A stretch of 64,000 bases of DNA from Streptomyces sp. NBC_01431. GTDB taxonomy: Bacteria; Actinomycetota; Actinomycetes; Streptomycetales; Streptomycetaceae. Below the pieces are notes generated by a model that searched no databases, had not been told where the DNA came from, and saw only the letters and a list, made by a program, of their open reading frames with translations. The first letter of the stretch is position 1. The number at the start of each line of letters is the position of its first letter. The stretch covers positions 2,852,001 to 2,916,000 of the forward strand of contig NZ_CP109496.1 of the NCBI RefSeq assembly GCF_036231355.1, in the 5' to 3' direction. This document shows, piece by piece, positions 44,858-55,473 of this stretch. Made by a program: the position numbers and the translations under genes.

Positions 44858-47731
44858 TCAGCTCTGGGGTTTGGTCGCCTTCGCCTCCGCGTCGGCGGCC
44901 TGCTTCAGGGCGTCCTGGAGCGCCTTCTGGGCATCGCCGTACGCCTTCCAGTCACCCGATCCGAGCGCCTTCTGGCCGTCGTCGTAGGCCTTCTGGGCGT
45001 TCTTGATCGCCTGGTCCACGGTGGCGTTCCCGGTGGCCGGGGGTGTGGTGGTCGGTGGTGGGGTCGTGGGCGGTGGTGTCGCCCCGTCCGCGCCGAAGAC
45101 CGCGCTGAGCGCGTCCGCCAGATTGTCCTTGAAGACGGTCTTGTCGCCGTAGGAGACGCCGACCTTCTTCAGGAGCGGGTAGTTGGCGCTGCCACCGCGT
45201 GCGTACACCGGCTCGATGTAGAGGAAGCCTCCGCCGAGCGGCACGGTGAGCAGATTGCCGTAGTCGATCTCGGAGTCGGTGCCTCTCAAGTTCCTTACGA
45301 ACTCGGCTACTTCGGGCAGACCGTTCAGCTTGCTCTGCACCTGCTGCGGGCCCTGCACGTTGTCGGTGACCCTGAGCAGTCTGATCTTGCCGTAGTCCTT
45401 GCTCGCGGCGTCGGCGTCGATCGCCATGAACCCGCCCAGGTTGGGCCGGCCGTTGGGCGTGAACGTCGTCGTGAGCGAGAACTTCTTCCCCTCGGCCTCG
45501 GCACCCGGCATCTTCATGGACAGGTAGTACGGCGGGACCGCGCTGTTGTCCTTGTTGGTCGGGTCGTCCGGAACCTGCCAGGCGTCACTGCCGCTGTAGA
45601 ACTGCGCGGGGTTGGTGACGTGGTAGCGGGTCAGCAGCTCGCGCTGGACCTTGAACATGTCCTGCGGGTACCGCAGGTGGGCCAGCAGATCCGCGGGGAT
45701 CGCGGACTTGGCCTTCACGGTGCCGGGGAACGCCTTCATCCAGGTCTTGAGGACCGGGTCCTTGTCGTCCCACTGGTACAGCGTGACTGTGCCGTCGTAC
45801 GCGTCGACGGTCGCCTTCACCGAGTTGCGGATGTAGTTGACCTGGTTCTGCTGCGCCATCACCGCGCGCTGGTTGTCGGTCAGCGAGTCGGTGGTGGTCT
45901 CACCGAGCGTGGTGCGCGAGGCGTAGGGGTAGCCGTTGGTCGTCGTATACGCGTCGACCACCCACTGGATGTGCTTGCCCACGACCGCCGGGTAGGCGTC
46001 GCCGTCGATGGTCAGCCAGGGCGCGACCGCCTCGACGCGCTCCTTCGGGGTGCGGTTGTAGAGGATCTTCGAGCCCTTGCCGATGGCCCCCGAGTAGAGG
46101 ATCTGCGGCTCGCTCAACGTGACGGCGTACGCGGCGCGGTTGAAGGGGTTGGAGAGGCTGACCCCGCCCTTGCCGGCGAAGCTCGTCGTCTCCTGGCCCT
46201 TGCCCTCGCTCTCGTAGTCGAGCTCCTTCTGGGGCCCGCCGACGATCGAGTACTGATCGGTCTTCTCGCCGTAGTAGATGCGCTGCTCGTAGCCGGAGGC
46301 GAGCTGGCCGGTGGTGGGCAGCCCGGACTCGGTGAAGTCGGGCGCTCCGTTGACGTCCACGCTGGTGCCCTTGGCCGCGATCGCGCCGAAGCCGTGGGTG
46401 TAGGTGAAGTGGTCGTTGATCCAGTTGCGCTTGTCGATGCCCTTGAGGTTGAGCTCGCGCAGCCCGATGACGGTGTCCTGCTCCTTGCCGTCGCTGCCCG
46501 TGTAGCGGTCCACATCCAGCGTCGAGGGGAACTGGTAGTACTTGCGCTCCTGCTGGAGCTGCTGGAAGGCGGGCGAGACGACGTTGGGGTCGATGAGCCG
46601 GTAGCTGGCCGCCGTGTCGGCCGCCGAGCGCAGCTTCGGGTTGTCCTTGGCGTCGGTGGTGCCCTTGTAGTCCGTCACATCCGCGGTGTCGATGCCGTAG
46701 GCCTTGCGGGTGGCATCGATGTTCTTCTGGATGTACGGCGCTTCCTTGGCCTGCTCGTTCGGCTGGACCTGGAACTTCTGCACGATCGCCGGGTAGAGCC
46801 CGCCGATCAGGATCGCCGAGAGCACCATCAGGCCGAAGCCGATGACGGGCAGCTGCCAGGTGCGGCGCCACAGGGTCGCGAAGAACAGCACGGCACAGAT
46901 GACCGCGATGCAGAACAGGATCGTCTTCGCCGGCAGATAGGCGTTGGCGTCGACGTACCGCAGGCCCGTCCAGTTGTTGGTCGCCTTGAAGTCGCTGGAC
47001 TTCACCGCGAGGCCGTACCGGTCCAGCCAGTACGCCACGGCCTTCAGCAGCACGAACACGCCGAGCAGCACCGAGAGGTGACCGGTGGCGGCGCCGGTGG
47101 CGCGCGCGCCGGGGCTGGTGACGCGCAGACCGCCGTACAGGTAGTGCGTGAGGGCGGCGGCGATGAGCGAAAGGACGGCCGCGGCGAAACCGAAGCCGAG
47201 CATGAAGCGGTACCACGGCAGGTCGAAGGCGTAGAAGGACACGTCCAGCTTGAACTGGGGGTCCTTCTGACCGAACGGCACTCCGTTGACCCACATCAGC
47301 CAGGTGCGCCACTGACCGGAGGCGGAGGCGCCGGCGATGAGCCCGACGAGCGCGGTGATCCCGAGCAGCATCCACTTCTTGTACGGCGCGATGCCCATCC
47401 GGTAGCGGTCCAGGCTCTGCTGCTCCAGGGACATCGCGCTGAGCGGCGGCCGCAAGCGGTGCGCCAGCCAGATGTTCAGGCCGACGGCGAAGGCCATCAG
47501 CAGTCCGAAGACGCAGAACAACCCGATCTTGGTCCACAGCTGAGTGGTGAAGACCGACGAATAATGGACCGAGCGATACCAGAGCCAGTCGGTCCAGAAC
47601 CCGGCGAACATGGCGAAGGCCATGGCGAGCACGGCCAGAATGCCCAGTGTCATCAGCAGGGTCCGGACCCGGCGGGACGGCCGGCCGACTCTGATCCGTG
47701 GCCCGGACGGGCCTGAGCCGCGGTCCGGCAT
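44858..47731 (-). CDS. UPF0182 family membrane protein
   Basis: This 957-residue protein has seven predicted membrane helices in the first 330 residues (starting about residue 27), then a large extracytoplasmic region with conserved [24 protein letters not shown], and [10 protein letters not shown] blocks, and a Pro/Thr linker followed by an Ala/Lys helical tail. The function of the family is unknown. ATG at 47731 starts [11 protein letters not shown]; a longer frame to 47800 exists without better support. Confidence 0.92.
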   Translation of the reverse strand: MPDRGSGPSGPRIRVGRPSRRVRTLLMTLGILAVLAMAFAMFAGFWTDWLWYRSVHYSSVFTTQLWTKIGLFCVFGLLMAFAVGLNIWLAHRLRPPLSAMSLEQQSLDRYRMGIAPYKKWMLLGITALVGLIAGASASGQWRTWLMWVNGVPFGQKDPQFKLDVSFYAFDLPWYRFMLGFGFAAAVLSLIAAALTHYLYGGLRVTSPGARATGAATGHLSVLLGVFVLLKAVAYWLDRYGLAVKSSDFKATNNWTGLRYVDANAYLPAKTILFCIAVICAVLFFATLWRRTWQLPVIGFGLMVLSAILIGGLYPAIVQKFQVQPNEQAKEAPYIQKNIDATRKAYGIDTADVTDYKGTTDAKDNPKLRSAADTAASYRLIDPNVVSPAFQQLQQERKYYQFPSTLDVDRYTGSDGKEQDTVIGLRELNLKGIDKRNWINDHFTYTHGFGAIAAKGTSVDVNGAPDFTESGLPTTGQLASGYEQRIYYGEKTDQYSIVGGPQKELDYESEGKGQETTSFAGKGGVSLSNPFNRAAYAVTLSEPQILYSGAIGKGSKILYNRTPKERVEAVAPWLTIDGDAYPAVVGKHIQWVVDAYTTTNGYPYASRTTLGETTTDSLTDNQRAVMAQQNQVNYIRNSVKATVDAYDGTVTLYQWDDKDPVLKTWMKAFPGTVKAKSAIPADLLAHLRYPQDMFKVQRELLTRYHVTNPAQFYSGSDAWQVPDDPTNKDNSAVPPYYLSMKMPGAEAEGKKFSLTTTFTPNGRPNLGGFMAIDADAASKDYGKIRLLRVTDNVQGPQQVQSKLNGLPEVAEFVRNLRGTDSEIDYGNLLTVPLGGGFLYIEPVYARGGSANYPLLKKVGVSYGDKTVFKDNLADALSAVFGADGATPPPTTPPPTTTPPATGNATVDQAIKNAQKAYDDGQKALGSGDWKAYGDAQKALQDALKQAADAEAKATKPQS

Positions 47732-47857
47732 CTGGAAAGCCAAGGTGCGCACCTCGAAGTTCGCTGTCGTATGGGCGGGCCCCGCGATCGTAGAGCCCAC
47801 TCATGCAACTTACTGAGGCTTTACTCAGTTCCCGATCGGGGGGTGAAAGAGGGCAGG

Positions 47858-48412
47858 ATGTTGTCCATGTCCAACGTTTCCCCCTCCGGTCCCCCGATGG
47901 CCGCCAGCCCGCTCACCCGCGCGGTGCTCGAAATCGACGAGTACGCATCCGGCCTCGGCTGGGACAAGCCGGCCCGCCTTTTCGCGCTCGTCGACACCGC
48001 GAAGCTCCGTGCCCAGGCGCCCGGTCTGGTCTCCCCTGCCGACGACGCCCAGGTCTCCGGGCTGACCCCGATCGAGCAGGAGGAGATCCCGCGCAACAAG
48101 CCGCTGGACAAGTTCCTCGGCACCATCGCGTGGCCCGACTCGGTGGCTGGCTGCGCGCTCACGGTGGAGCGCATGATGCTGCCGCCGTCCGCCGAGACCT
48201 CCGTGCCCGAAGGCCTCGGCGACAAGGAGCTCGCCAAGTGGGTGGCCGCCCATCCCGACCGCCAGGAGGTCCGGATGACGGTGGCGGTGCTGCGCGGCGG
48301 AGCCCGCGAGTCGGCGATCCGGCTGCGCGAGAAGGATTCCCCGACAGAGGTCCTGACCGGCCCCGACCTGGTCCCGGGCCTCGCCGAGGCACTGGCCGCG
48401 ACCTTCGCCTAA
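47858..48412 (+). CDS. PPA1309-family conserved protein
   Basis: This 184-residue soluble actinobacterial protein of unknown function has conserved LDKFLGTIAWPDSVAGCALTVE-type core (residues about 80-105) and EVRMTVAVLRGGARESAIRLRE. ATG 47858 has GAGGG upstream; an ATG three codons later is possible. Divergent from UPF0182, a conserved pairing in actinobacteria. Confidence 0.85.
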   Translation: MLSMSNVSPSGPPMAASPLTRAVLEIDEYASGLGWDKPARLFALVDTAKLRAQAPGLVSPADDAQVSGLTPIEQEEIPRNKPLDKFLGTIAWPDSVAGCALTVERMMLPPSAETSVPEGLGDKELAKWVAAHPDRQEVRMTVAVLRGGARESAIRLREKDSPTEVLTGPDLVPGLAEALAATFA

Positions 48413-48446
48413 CGGCGGCGCGGGGACGCGGCCGGCGTCGGCGGCC

Positions 48447-49535
48447 TCACTTGGCCGAGCAGTTCGGCAGTCCGGCCGTGTCCCCCGTGCGGATCTTGTC
48501 CAGGGACTGCCGGGCGTCGTGGATGGTGTCGACCTTCACCAGGGTGAGGCCCGACGGAATGTCCGCCGCGGCGGCCGCACAGTTGTCGTTCGGCGTCAGG
48601 AAATAGCGGGCCCCCGCCTGGCGAGCGCCGATCAGCTTCATCTCGATACCGCCGATCGGGCCGACCTTGCCGGAGTCGTCGATGGTGCCGGTGCCGGCGA
48701 CGAACTTCCCGCCGGTCAGATCCTGGGGGGTCAGCTTGTCGACGATGCCGAGGGAGAACATCAGGCCGGCGCTGGGGCCGCCGACGTCCGCCAGCTTGAT
48801 GTCGACGGAGAACGGGAAGGCGTGGTCGGTCCCGGCCTGGATGCCGACGATCGCCCGGTCGCCGTCAGTGGCCTTCTCCGTGGTGATGGTGAGCTTCTCG
48901 CCGCCCTCGGGCGCCGTGCCCGCCTTCTTGGCGACCTCCGCCTGCTTGGCCGGGACGACCGTGAAGACCACGTTCTGGCCGGGCTTGTGCTTGGTGACCA
49001 GGGCCGCGACATCGGCGGGCTTGGTGACCGTGGTGCCGTCGACGGCCTTGATCGCGTCACCGGCGTGCAACTTGCCCTCGGCAGGGCTGCCCTTGACGAC
49101 CGAGGAGACGATGACCCAGCTCTTCACCGGGATGGCCAGCTCGTTCAGGGCCGCGACCTTCGCGCTCTCCTGGGACTGGCTGAACTCCTCGGCGTTCTCC
49201 TGGTTGGACTGCTCGTCGGTCTTGCCGTCCGGGTAGAGCGTGTCGTGCGGAACGACGACGCTGTCGTGTGCCAGCCAGCCGTACACGGCCTCGACCAGGT
49301 TCATCCGGTAGTCCGCACCAGTGACCCGGACCGTCGTCATGTTGAGGTGCCCGGTCGTCGGGTACGTCTTGTGGCCGGAGATCTGCAGCACCGGCTCGCC
49401 ACCGGAGTCGCCGAGCGTGTTCACGGTGGGCCCGGGAGACATCTCGGCGTACGGCACTGTGATGAGCACCCCGGCGCAGAGCAGCGCGATCAGGACGAGG
49501 GTGGAGGCGAGCATCGTCGCGGTGCGGCGTGGCAT
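48447..49535 (-). CDS. PDZ-domain S16 (Lon-like) membrane protease, YlbL family
   Basis: This 362-residue protein has one N-terminal membrane helix (9-30), a PDZ domain (about 130-215; SPAEGKLHAGDAIKAVDGTTV) and a Lon-type protease domain with the Ser in GGPSAGLMFSLG and Lys in GIEMKLIGARQAG, a Ser-Lys dyad. The active site faces outward. In Bacillus the relative YlbL acts in DNA-damage checkpoint recovery; function here is inferred. Confidence 0.9.
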   Translation of the reverse strand: MPRRTATMLASTLVLIALLCAGVLITVPYAEMSPGPTVNTLGDSGGEPVLQISGHKTYPTTGHLNMTTVRVTGADYRMNLVEAVYGWLAHDSVVVPHDTLYPDGKTDEQSNQENAEEFSQSQESAKVAALNELAIPVKSWVIVSSVVKGSPAEGKLHAGDAIKAVDGTTVTKPADVAALVTKHKPGQNVVFTVVPAKQAEVAKKAGTAPEGGEKLTITTEKATDGDRAIVGIQAGTDHAFPFSVDIKLADVGGPSAGLMFSLGIVDKLTPQDLTGGKFVAGTGTIDDSGKVGPIGGIEMKLIGARQAGARYFLTPNDNCAAAAADIPSGLTLVKVDTIHDARQSLDKIRTGDTAGLPNCSAK

Positions 49536-49644
49536 GGAACGACAGTACGGGACCGGTCTGTGCGCCCACCCCTGGGGCCGGTCCGTACGGGGCCCGTTGG
49601 CGACCGCGCACGTACCTGAGGCGCTCGGCGCCGGTCAGGAACGC

Positions 49645-49815
49645 TCAGACGGCGTCGGATCCGGAATGGGATTTCTCCATCGCTTCACGGAACCGGCTGT
49701 ATCCGGTGAGTTCAGCTACATCGCCGGACGTACGATTACGGGCGGCCCAGCTCGCCCATATCGCCGCGCCGACAGCAGCGAAAAGCGGAATCAGCAGCCA
49801 AGCGAGTGCAGCCAT
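49645..49815 (-). CDS. 56-residue single-span membrane peptide
   Basis: The ORF begins MAALAWLLIPLFAAVGAAIW, one transmembrane helix, followed by a basic segment (ASWAARNRTSG) and a polar tail ending SHSGSDAV. GGGAGG lies six bases before the ATG. Codon third positions are less GC-biased than neighbours, but the composition is protein-like. It lies 109 bp upstream of the PDZ protease gene in the same direction. No function is known to me. Confidence 0.75.
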   Translation of the reverse strand: MAALAWLLIPLFAAVGAAIWASWAARNRTSGDVAELTGYSRFREAMEKSHSGSDAV

Positions 49816-49975
49816 TCCGACCTCCCGTCCCCAATGAGCGACCGCAACTGACAGATCAGCAGATTAGTCATCTGCGAGTTCAACGCTCACGCCAGGGGGG
49901 CGGTTACGCAAATCGGGGCGCATGCCGTCCGACGGGGTTTCAGATCCACCGGGCGGCCCAGCGGGGCAGCGTGGA

Positions 49976-50097
49976 CCCCCAGGTGACGGCGCTACGCGCC
50001 GACCCGCCCTCCCGTCGCCCGACCACCACCCCCAGGTGACGGCGCTACGCGCCGACCCGCCCTCCCGTCGCCCGACCACCACCCCCAGGTGACGGCG

Positions 50098-50111
<14 letters not shown>
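49976..50111. repeat. 53-bp tandem repeat overlapping the end of moaE
   Basis: Units begin at AGGTGACGGCGC at 49981, 50034 and 50087. The third is partial and includes the last moaE codons and stop. Each contains the near-palindrome GGCGCTACGCGCC. A similar sequence occurs in nrdB (19785-19829). Confidence 0.9.
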
Positions 50112-50559
<448 letters not shown>

Positions 50560-50637
50560 GGTTCCATCGTGCCGCACGGCACCGACATCCCGAAATGGCT
50601 CTTCCGACGGGGTGCCACGACCCTCCGTAGGACGGTC

Positions 50638-51744
50638 CTACAGCCCCCGCCGCTTGCGGGCCCTGCGCACCACTGCGGCGGCACCGAGCAGCGCGACGGT
50701 CGCGCCCGCGGCCCCGGCGGCGGTGGCGTCCTTGCGGCCGAGCCGACGGCCCGCGACGGTGTGCCGGCCCGCGGCCTCTTCGAGGAGTTCGGCGAGCACT
50801 TCCTCGTTGGTCCAGCGCGGCCGCCAGCCCGCGTCGTGCAGCCGCCCGACACTGACCACCCACGGGTGCATCGTGTAGGCGAGGTCCCCCGCGGGAGACG
50901 GTGTGAGGCCGATCCGGTGCAGCCGGGCCGCGGCGCCCAGGGCCACCGCGGAGGGCAGCTCCATGCGGCGGATGCCGCTGAACTCCTCCACCTCCTCCTG
51001 TTCGAGCCATCCGTCGCAGCCGACCGCGAACTCGCCCTCGACCTTCTCCAGGGCCGCGTACTCCAGGGCGCTGCACAAGTCCTCGACGTGGCAGAACTGC
51101 CAGGTCGGACGGGATCCGGCAACCACCAGGAGGCGCGGGGACTCGAAGTACCGGGTCAGCGCGGTGTCAGTACCGCCCACCAAGACGGCGGGCCTTACCA
51201 CCGTGACGTTCAGACCGGGGTGGGCGCGGGGCGCGCGCCGCCCCAGCCGCTCGATCTCCAGCAGGTCGCCGACGCCGGTCGCCTCGGCGGTGGCCCGCAG
51301 CTCGGCGTCCTCGGAGAGCGGGATGTCGTTGTCGGGCAGCGCCCCGTAGACCATCGCCGAGGTGCAGAGAACCACCCGGTGGACGCCCGCGGCGGCCGCG
51401 GCGGTCAGCACCGTCTGGGTGCCGCGCACGTTGTACGCCGTGCGGGCCGCGGAATCGGTCTCCAGGTCGAGGTCGAGCGCCAAGTGCACGACGACGTCCG
51501 CGCCCCGCAGCTTCTCGGCGATCGCCGGGTCGCGTACGTCCAGGATGTGCCAGGTCGCCTCGGAGACCTCGCCACGGCGCTCGTCGATGGCGATGACCTG
51601 CTTGACCTCGTCGGACGCGGCGAGCCGCGCGGTCAGCAGGGCGCCGATCCCGGACGCGGCACCGGTCACGGCGACGACGGGACCGCGCGATGTTGAGGTT
51701 GAGAGGTTTCGCGCTGCGCGAACCTGCGGATCTGGGGAACTCAC
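50638..51744 (-). CDS. SDR-family NAD-dependent epimerase/dehydratase
   Basis: This 368-residue protein has the Rossmann motif VTGAASGIGALL at about residues 24-35, an extended-SDR Tyr in SAMVYGALPDND without a clear YxxxK lysine, and a C-terminal membrane-like helix (GAAGATVALLGAAAVV) followed by a basic tail. It may be peripheral or anchored. GTG 51744 has GGAG upstream. The missing YxxxK Lys suggests a non-catalytic or atypical SDR. Substrate unknown. Confidence 0.83.
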   Translation of the reverse strand: MSSPDPQVRAARNLSTSTSRGPVVAVTGAASGIGALLTARLAASDEVKQVIAIDERRGEVSEATWHILDVRDPAIAEKLRGADVVVHLALDLDLETDSAARTAYNVRGTQTVLTAAAAAGVHRVVLCTSAMVYGALPDNDIPLSEDAELRATAEATGVGDLLEIERLGRRAPRAHPGLNVTVVRPAVLVGGTDTALTRYFESPRLLVVAGSRPTWQFCHVEDLCSALEYAALEKVEGEFAVGCDGWLEQEEVEEFSGIRRMELPSAVALGAAARLHRIGLTPSPAGDLAYTMHPWVVSVGRLHDAGWRPRWTNEEVLAELLEEAAGRHTVAGRRLGRKDATAAGAAGATVALLGAAAVVRRARKRRGL

Positions 51745-51933
51745 CGGGCGTCTCCAGCGGTTGTCTTCAGTACGTACGTTAATGACGCGTGCGTACCAGG
51801 TGGCGTCCATCCTGCCGCAGGCCGCGAGGCGGCGGAGCACCGAGCCCTTTTCCGGTTCGGATGTCTACGCTGGTGGTGTTGTCGGGCAGCCGCCGTCGGC
51901 AGGAGCCGGCGGCCTAACGAGCCGAGGAAACCC

Positions 51934-53388
51934 GTGAGTGACACCCCATTCGGATTCGGCCTTCCGCCGGAGGAGCCGGAGAACGGCGACGGCAAGAAGA
52001 AGGACCCTGCCGGAGGTGGCCAGGGTGCCGGCGGCCAGGGCGGTAACCCCTTCGGGTTCCCGGGCGCCGGTGGCGGGGACAACCCGTTCGCCGCGATGTT
52101 CGGTTCGATGAACCCGAACGACCTGGGCGCCGCCTTCCAGCAGCTCGGTCAGATGCTCAGCTACGAGGGCGGTCCCGTGAACTGGGACATGGCCAAGCAG
52201 ATCGCCCGCCAGACGGTCGCGCAGGGCACCGCCGACGGCACCAAGGACGAGAGCGTCGGCCCCGCCGAGCGCGCCGCCGTCGAGGAGGCCGTGCGCCTGG
52301 CCGACCTGTGGCTCGACGACGCGACGTCGCTGCCGTCGGGCTCCACCACCGCCGTGGCGTGGAGCCGCGCGGAGTGGGTCGAAGCCACCCAGCCCGCCTG
52401 GAAGGAACTGGTCGACCCGGTCGCCGAGCGCGTCGGCGCGGCCATGGGCGGCGTCCTGCCCGAGGAGATGCAGGCCATGGCGGGCCCGCTGATCGGCATG
52501 ATGCGATCCATGGGCGGCGCCATGTTCGGCCAGCAGATCGGGCAGGCCGTGGGCGTGCTCGCGGGCGAGGTCGTCGGCTCGACGGACATCGGGCTGCCGC
52601 TCGGCCCGGCGGGCAAGGCCGCGCTCCTTCCGCTGAACATCGAGGCGTTCGGCAAGGACCTGGGCGTCCCCAAGGACGAGATCCGCCTCTACCTGGCGCT
52701 GCGCGAGGCCGCCCACCAGCGGCTCTTCGCCCATGTGCCGTGGCTGCGCTCGCATCTGTTCGGTGCGGTCGAGGGCTATGCGCGCGGCATCACCGTCGAC
52801 ACGGCCAAGCTGGAGGACGCCGTCGGCCAGCTGGACGTGTCGAACCCCGAGCAGTTGCAGGAGGCGCTCCAGCAGGGCATGTTCCAGCCGGAGGACACCC
52901 CTGAGCAGAAGGCCGCGCTGGCCCGCCTGGAGACTGCGCTCGCGCTGGTCGAGGGCTGGGTGGACGCGGTGGTCCACGAGGCCGCCAAGCCCCGGCTGAC
53001 CTCGGCGGACGCGCTGCGCGAGATGCTGCGCAGGCGCCGGGCGACCGGCGGTCCGGCGGAGCAGACCTTCGCCACACTGATCGGTCTGGAGCTGCGGCCG
53101 CGCCGACTGCGCGACGCCTCGCGCCTGTGGGCCTCGCTCACCGACGCGCGCGGGGTGGACGGCCGGGACGACCTGTGGGAGCACCCGGACATGCTGCCGA
53201 CCGCCTCCGACCTGGACGACCCGGACGGCTTCGTGCACCGCGAGCACCTCGACTTCTCCGAGCTGGACAAGATGCTGGGCGAGGCCGCCGAGCAGAGCGG
53301 CCCGTCGCTGAAGAAGGACAAGCCGGGCGAGGCGGGCTCGACGGACGAGAGCACCGACAGCGACGACAAGGGCGATTCGGGCAAGTGA
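51934..53388 (+). CDS. DUF2342 zinc-dependent metallohydrolase-like protein
   Basis: This 484-residue actinobacterial protein has a Gly/Pro-rich N-terminus (about 1-55), then a helical domain with REAAHQRLFAHV (H-x3-H-like zinc site) at about residues 254-266 and Glu further on (VVHEAAKP). Annotated generally as zinc-dependent metalloprotease or F420-associated hydrolase; biochemical role unknown. The acidic C-terminus ends DSDDKGDSGK. GTG start. Stop overlaps the Nudix GTG. Confidence 0.85.
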   Translation: MSDTPFGFGLPPEEPENGDGKKKDPAGGGQGAGGQGGNPFGFPGAGGGDNPFAAMFGSMNPNDLGAAFQQLGQMLSYEGGPVNWDMAKQIARQTVAQGTADGTKDESVGPAERAAVEEAVRLADLWLDDATSLPSGSTTAVAWSRAEWVEATQPAWKELVDPVAERVGAAMGGVLPEEMQAMAGPLIGMMRSMGGAMFGQQIGQAVGVLAGEVVGSTDIGLPLGPAGKAALLPLNIEAFGKDLGVPKDEIRLYLALREAAHQRLFAHVPWLRSHLFGAVEGYARGITVDTAKLEDAVGQLDVSNPEQLQEALQQGMFQPEDTPEQKAALARLETALALVEGWVDAVVHEAAKPRLTSADALREMLRRRRATGGPAEQTFATLIGLELRPRRLRDASRLWASLTDARGVDGRDDLWEHPDMLPTASDLDDPDGFVHREHLDFSELDKMLGEAAEQSGPSLKKDKPGEAGSTDESTDSDDKGDSGK

Positions 53389-53906
53389 GTCTGCATGAGG
53401 ACGCGGTCCTCGTACTGAAGGCGTACGAGGCTCAGCCCGAGCTGCGCCAGACCTATCTGGACCATCTCTCGGCCCACCCGGACGGGATGTGGAAAGCCTG
53501 CGAGGCCGGTCACCTCACGGCGAGCGCGCTGGTCGTGGACCGGGAGCGGGGCCGGGTGCTGCTGACCCTGCACAAGAAGCTGAACATGTGGCTCCAGATG
53601 GGTGGCCACTGCGAGCTGGAGGACACCTCGCTGACGGTCGCGGCCCTGCGCGAGGCCCGGGAGGAGTCGGGCATCGCCGGTCTCACGCTGCTCGCGGGCG
53701 GTCCCGTACGGCTCGACCGGCATGCCATTCCGCCGCCCTGCCACTGGCACCTGGACGTCCAGTACGCGGCGCTGGCCCCGGCCGGCGCCGTCGAGGCGAT
53801 CAGCGACGAGTCCCTGGACCTGCGCTGGTTCGACTACGACGAGGTCGCGAAGGTGGCCGACGAGTCGGTCGTACGCCTGGTGGAGGCGGCTCGCGCCCGG
53901 TTGTGA
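53385..53906 (+). CDS. Nudix hydrolase with a variant box
   Basis: This 173-residue enzyme has the Nudix region GGHCELEDTSLTVAALREAREESGI at about 72-96, of which REAREESG is canonical while the first Glu is offset by one or two residues (GHCELED), a common actinobacterial variant. Substrate likely a nucleotide or sugar-nucleotide derivative. GTG overlaps the upstream stop (GTGA), so it is coupled with the DUF2342 gene. Confidence 0.88.
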   Translation: MSLHEDAVLVLKAYEAQPELRQTYLDHLSAHPDGMWKACEAGHLTASALVVDRERGRVLLTLHKKLNMWLQMGGHCELEDTSLTVAALREAREESGIAGLTLLAGGPVRLDRHAIPPPCHWHLDVQYAALAPAGAVEAISDESLDLRWFDYDEVAKVADESVVRLVEAARARL

Positions 53907-53958
53907 CCGCCGGGTGAGACCGGGGCAACGCCTTGCGGGTTCGGCCCCAACTGCCTTG

Positions 53959-53998
53959 TGCGTAAGGGGCGTTCGCCATTGCGAGCGCCCCTTACGCA
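53959..53998. terminator. Bidirectional terminator between Nudix and AIM24 genes
   Basis: An 18-bp stem with one G-U mismatch around a CATT loop lies between convergent genes. Confidence 0.9.
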
Positions 53999-54010
53999 TG
54001 CCCCTGGAGG

Positions 54011-54766
54011 CTAGCTCCAGGCGTTGCCCTGGTTCTGCGCGTGGGCGCCCTGCTGGCCCATCCCGTACTGGGCCCGCAGCCCCTGGCCGATCATCACGTT
54101 CTGCGGCGGCAGCACCTCGCTCGGCTGCACGAGGGCGAAACCCTGCCCCAGGAAGCTCAGTTCCCAGCCCTCGCCCGTGTTGCCGCGGCGCCGCCACACG
54201 CCCGTGGAGTGCGTCTGCGCCTGCATCTGCACCCGGAGCGAGGTCGACCAGGCGACGATCGCGTCCGCGTCCGCGTTCACGTATTTGTCCGGTGTGACCT
54301 GAAGCATCAGCGGCTGGCCCGAGGTCATCAGGACGACCTTGCCGGTGCCGGTGATGTTGAGCTGGTACTTGCCGGTGCCGGAGATCCCGTACTGGCTGTC
54401 CACGGCGACGACTTCGTAGTGCAGCGATGAGTCCATGGCCAGGACGTAGCCGCTGTCGACCGTCAGGCCGTCCCGGTCGACGTCCACGATGTGGACGTGC
54501 TGGGCCAGGTTGGCGAGGTAGACCGTGCCCTGTCCGGAGACGCGCATCAGGTCCAGACCCTCACCGGTGTGGGCGCGGGCGCGCTGCTGACCCTGCGACT
54601 GGTACTCGCCGTCGAACTCCATCAGCCCCTGGTAGGCGACCATCGAGCCCTTGCGGGCGAGGATGTCGTCGTGGCCGGTGAGCACGGCTCGCAGCAGTTG
54701 CGCGTTCTGTGCGGTGTACCGCTCCTGGGACTGCTGCTCGGTGTAGCTGAAAAGCGGGCTCTGCAT
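54011..54766 (-). CDS. AIM24-family protein 1
   Basis: This 251-residue protein has the AIM24 beta-barrel pattern: ARKGSMVAYQGLMEF, VYLANLAQHVHIVDVD, YVLAMDSSLHYEV, and C-terminal FLGQGFALVQPSEVLPP. No signal peptide. ATG 54766 has GGAG upstream. It is the last of three AIM24 genes in one leftward operon, 13 bp after the second. Confidence 0.9.
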   Translation of the reverse strand: MQSPLFSYTEQQSQERYTAQNAQLLRAVLTGHDDILARKGSMVAYQGLMEFDGEYQSQGQQRARAHTGEGLDLMRVSGQGTVYLANLAQHVHIVDVDRDGLTVDSGYVLAMDSSLHYEVVAVDSQYGISGTGKYQLNITGTGKVVLMTSGQPLMLQVTPDKYVNADADAIVAWSTSLRVQMQAQTHSTGVWRRRGNTGEGWELSFLGQGFALVQPSEVLPPQNVMIGQGLRAQYGMGQQGAHAQNQGNAWS

Positions 54767-54779
54767 GGTGTCTCTCCCC

Positions 54780-55460
54780 CTAGCCCCGGGCCCGCAGGCG
54801 GTCCGTGCTGTCCTCACTCGGCTGTACGACGACGATGCCCTGGCCCGAGAAGGCCATCTGGTACGCCTCTCCGCTGCCCCGGCCGATCAGCGAGGACGCC
54901 TTGAAGCTGCGCTTGCCCTTCACCTTCAGGTTCGGGGACCAGGCGACAAGGGCGTCCGGGTCGACGTACGTCTCGTCCTCGCCGCTGCCGCAGTCGACGA
55001 CGACCGGGGTTCCGCGCGAGGTCAGCGCGACCCAGCCGGTGCCGGAGATCCTCACGTTGAACAGGCCCTGGCCGGCGAACTTGGCGAGCCCCTTGACCCG
55101 TTCGACTCCCCACTGGAGGCTCGCGTCGAAGGCGAGCACATTGGTGCCGTTGACGGAGAGAGCGTCATTGTTGAGGTTGACGATCACGACGTTGGCCCCG
55201 TAGTCGGCGAGGTAGAGCAGTCCGTCGCCGGTGCACTTCATCAACGGGGCGCCCTCGCCGGTGATCCAGTCCCGGGCCATCTGCCGCATGGCGGGCGGGT
55301 TGGGCTCGTACTGGATGAAGCCCTCGTAGGCGACCATCGAGCCGACCCGCGCGAACAGGTCCTGGCCGGTGGCCATGGCCACCTTGAGCATGGCGCTGCC
55401 GTGGTTCTCCATCCGGGCGGCGACGGGGGTGGGGGCATAGCCCGCGAGTTGCTGGTTCAT
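54780..55460 (-). CDS. AIM24-family protein 2
   Basis: This 226-residue paralogue shows ARVGSMVAYEGFIQYEP, LYLADYGANVVIVNL, NVLAFDASLQWGVERV and FSGQGIVVVQPSE. Located between the other two family members, 13 bp spacing on both sides. Confidence 0.9.
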   Translation of the reverse strand: MNQQLAGYAPTPVAARMENHGSAMLKVAMATGQDLFARVGSMVAYEGFIQYEPNPPAMRQMARDWITGEGAPLMKCTGDGLLYLADYGANVVIVNLNNDALSVNGTNVLAFDASLQWGVERVKGLAKFAGQGLFNVRISGTGWVALTSRGTPVVVDCGSGEDETYVDPDALVAWSPNLKVKGKRSFKASSLIGRGSGEAYQMAFSGQGIVVVQPSEDSTDRLRARG

Positions 55461-55473
55461 TCTTCGGGCTCCC

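Noticed and set aside
44774..47716. A 980-codon plus-strand frame antisense to the UPF0182 gene
   Set aside because: Composition (Val/Arg/Gly/Leu blocks without motifs) is that of an antisense shadow. The minus-strand protein matches a known family over its full length.
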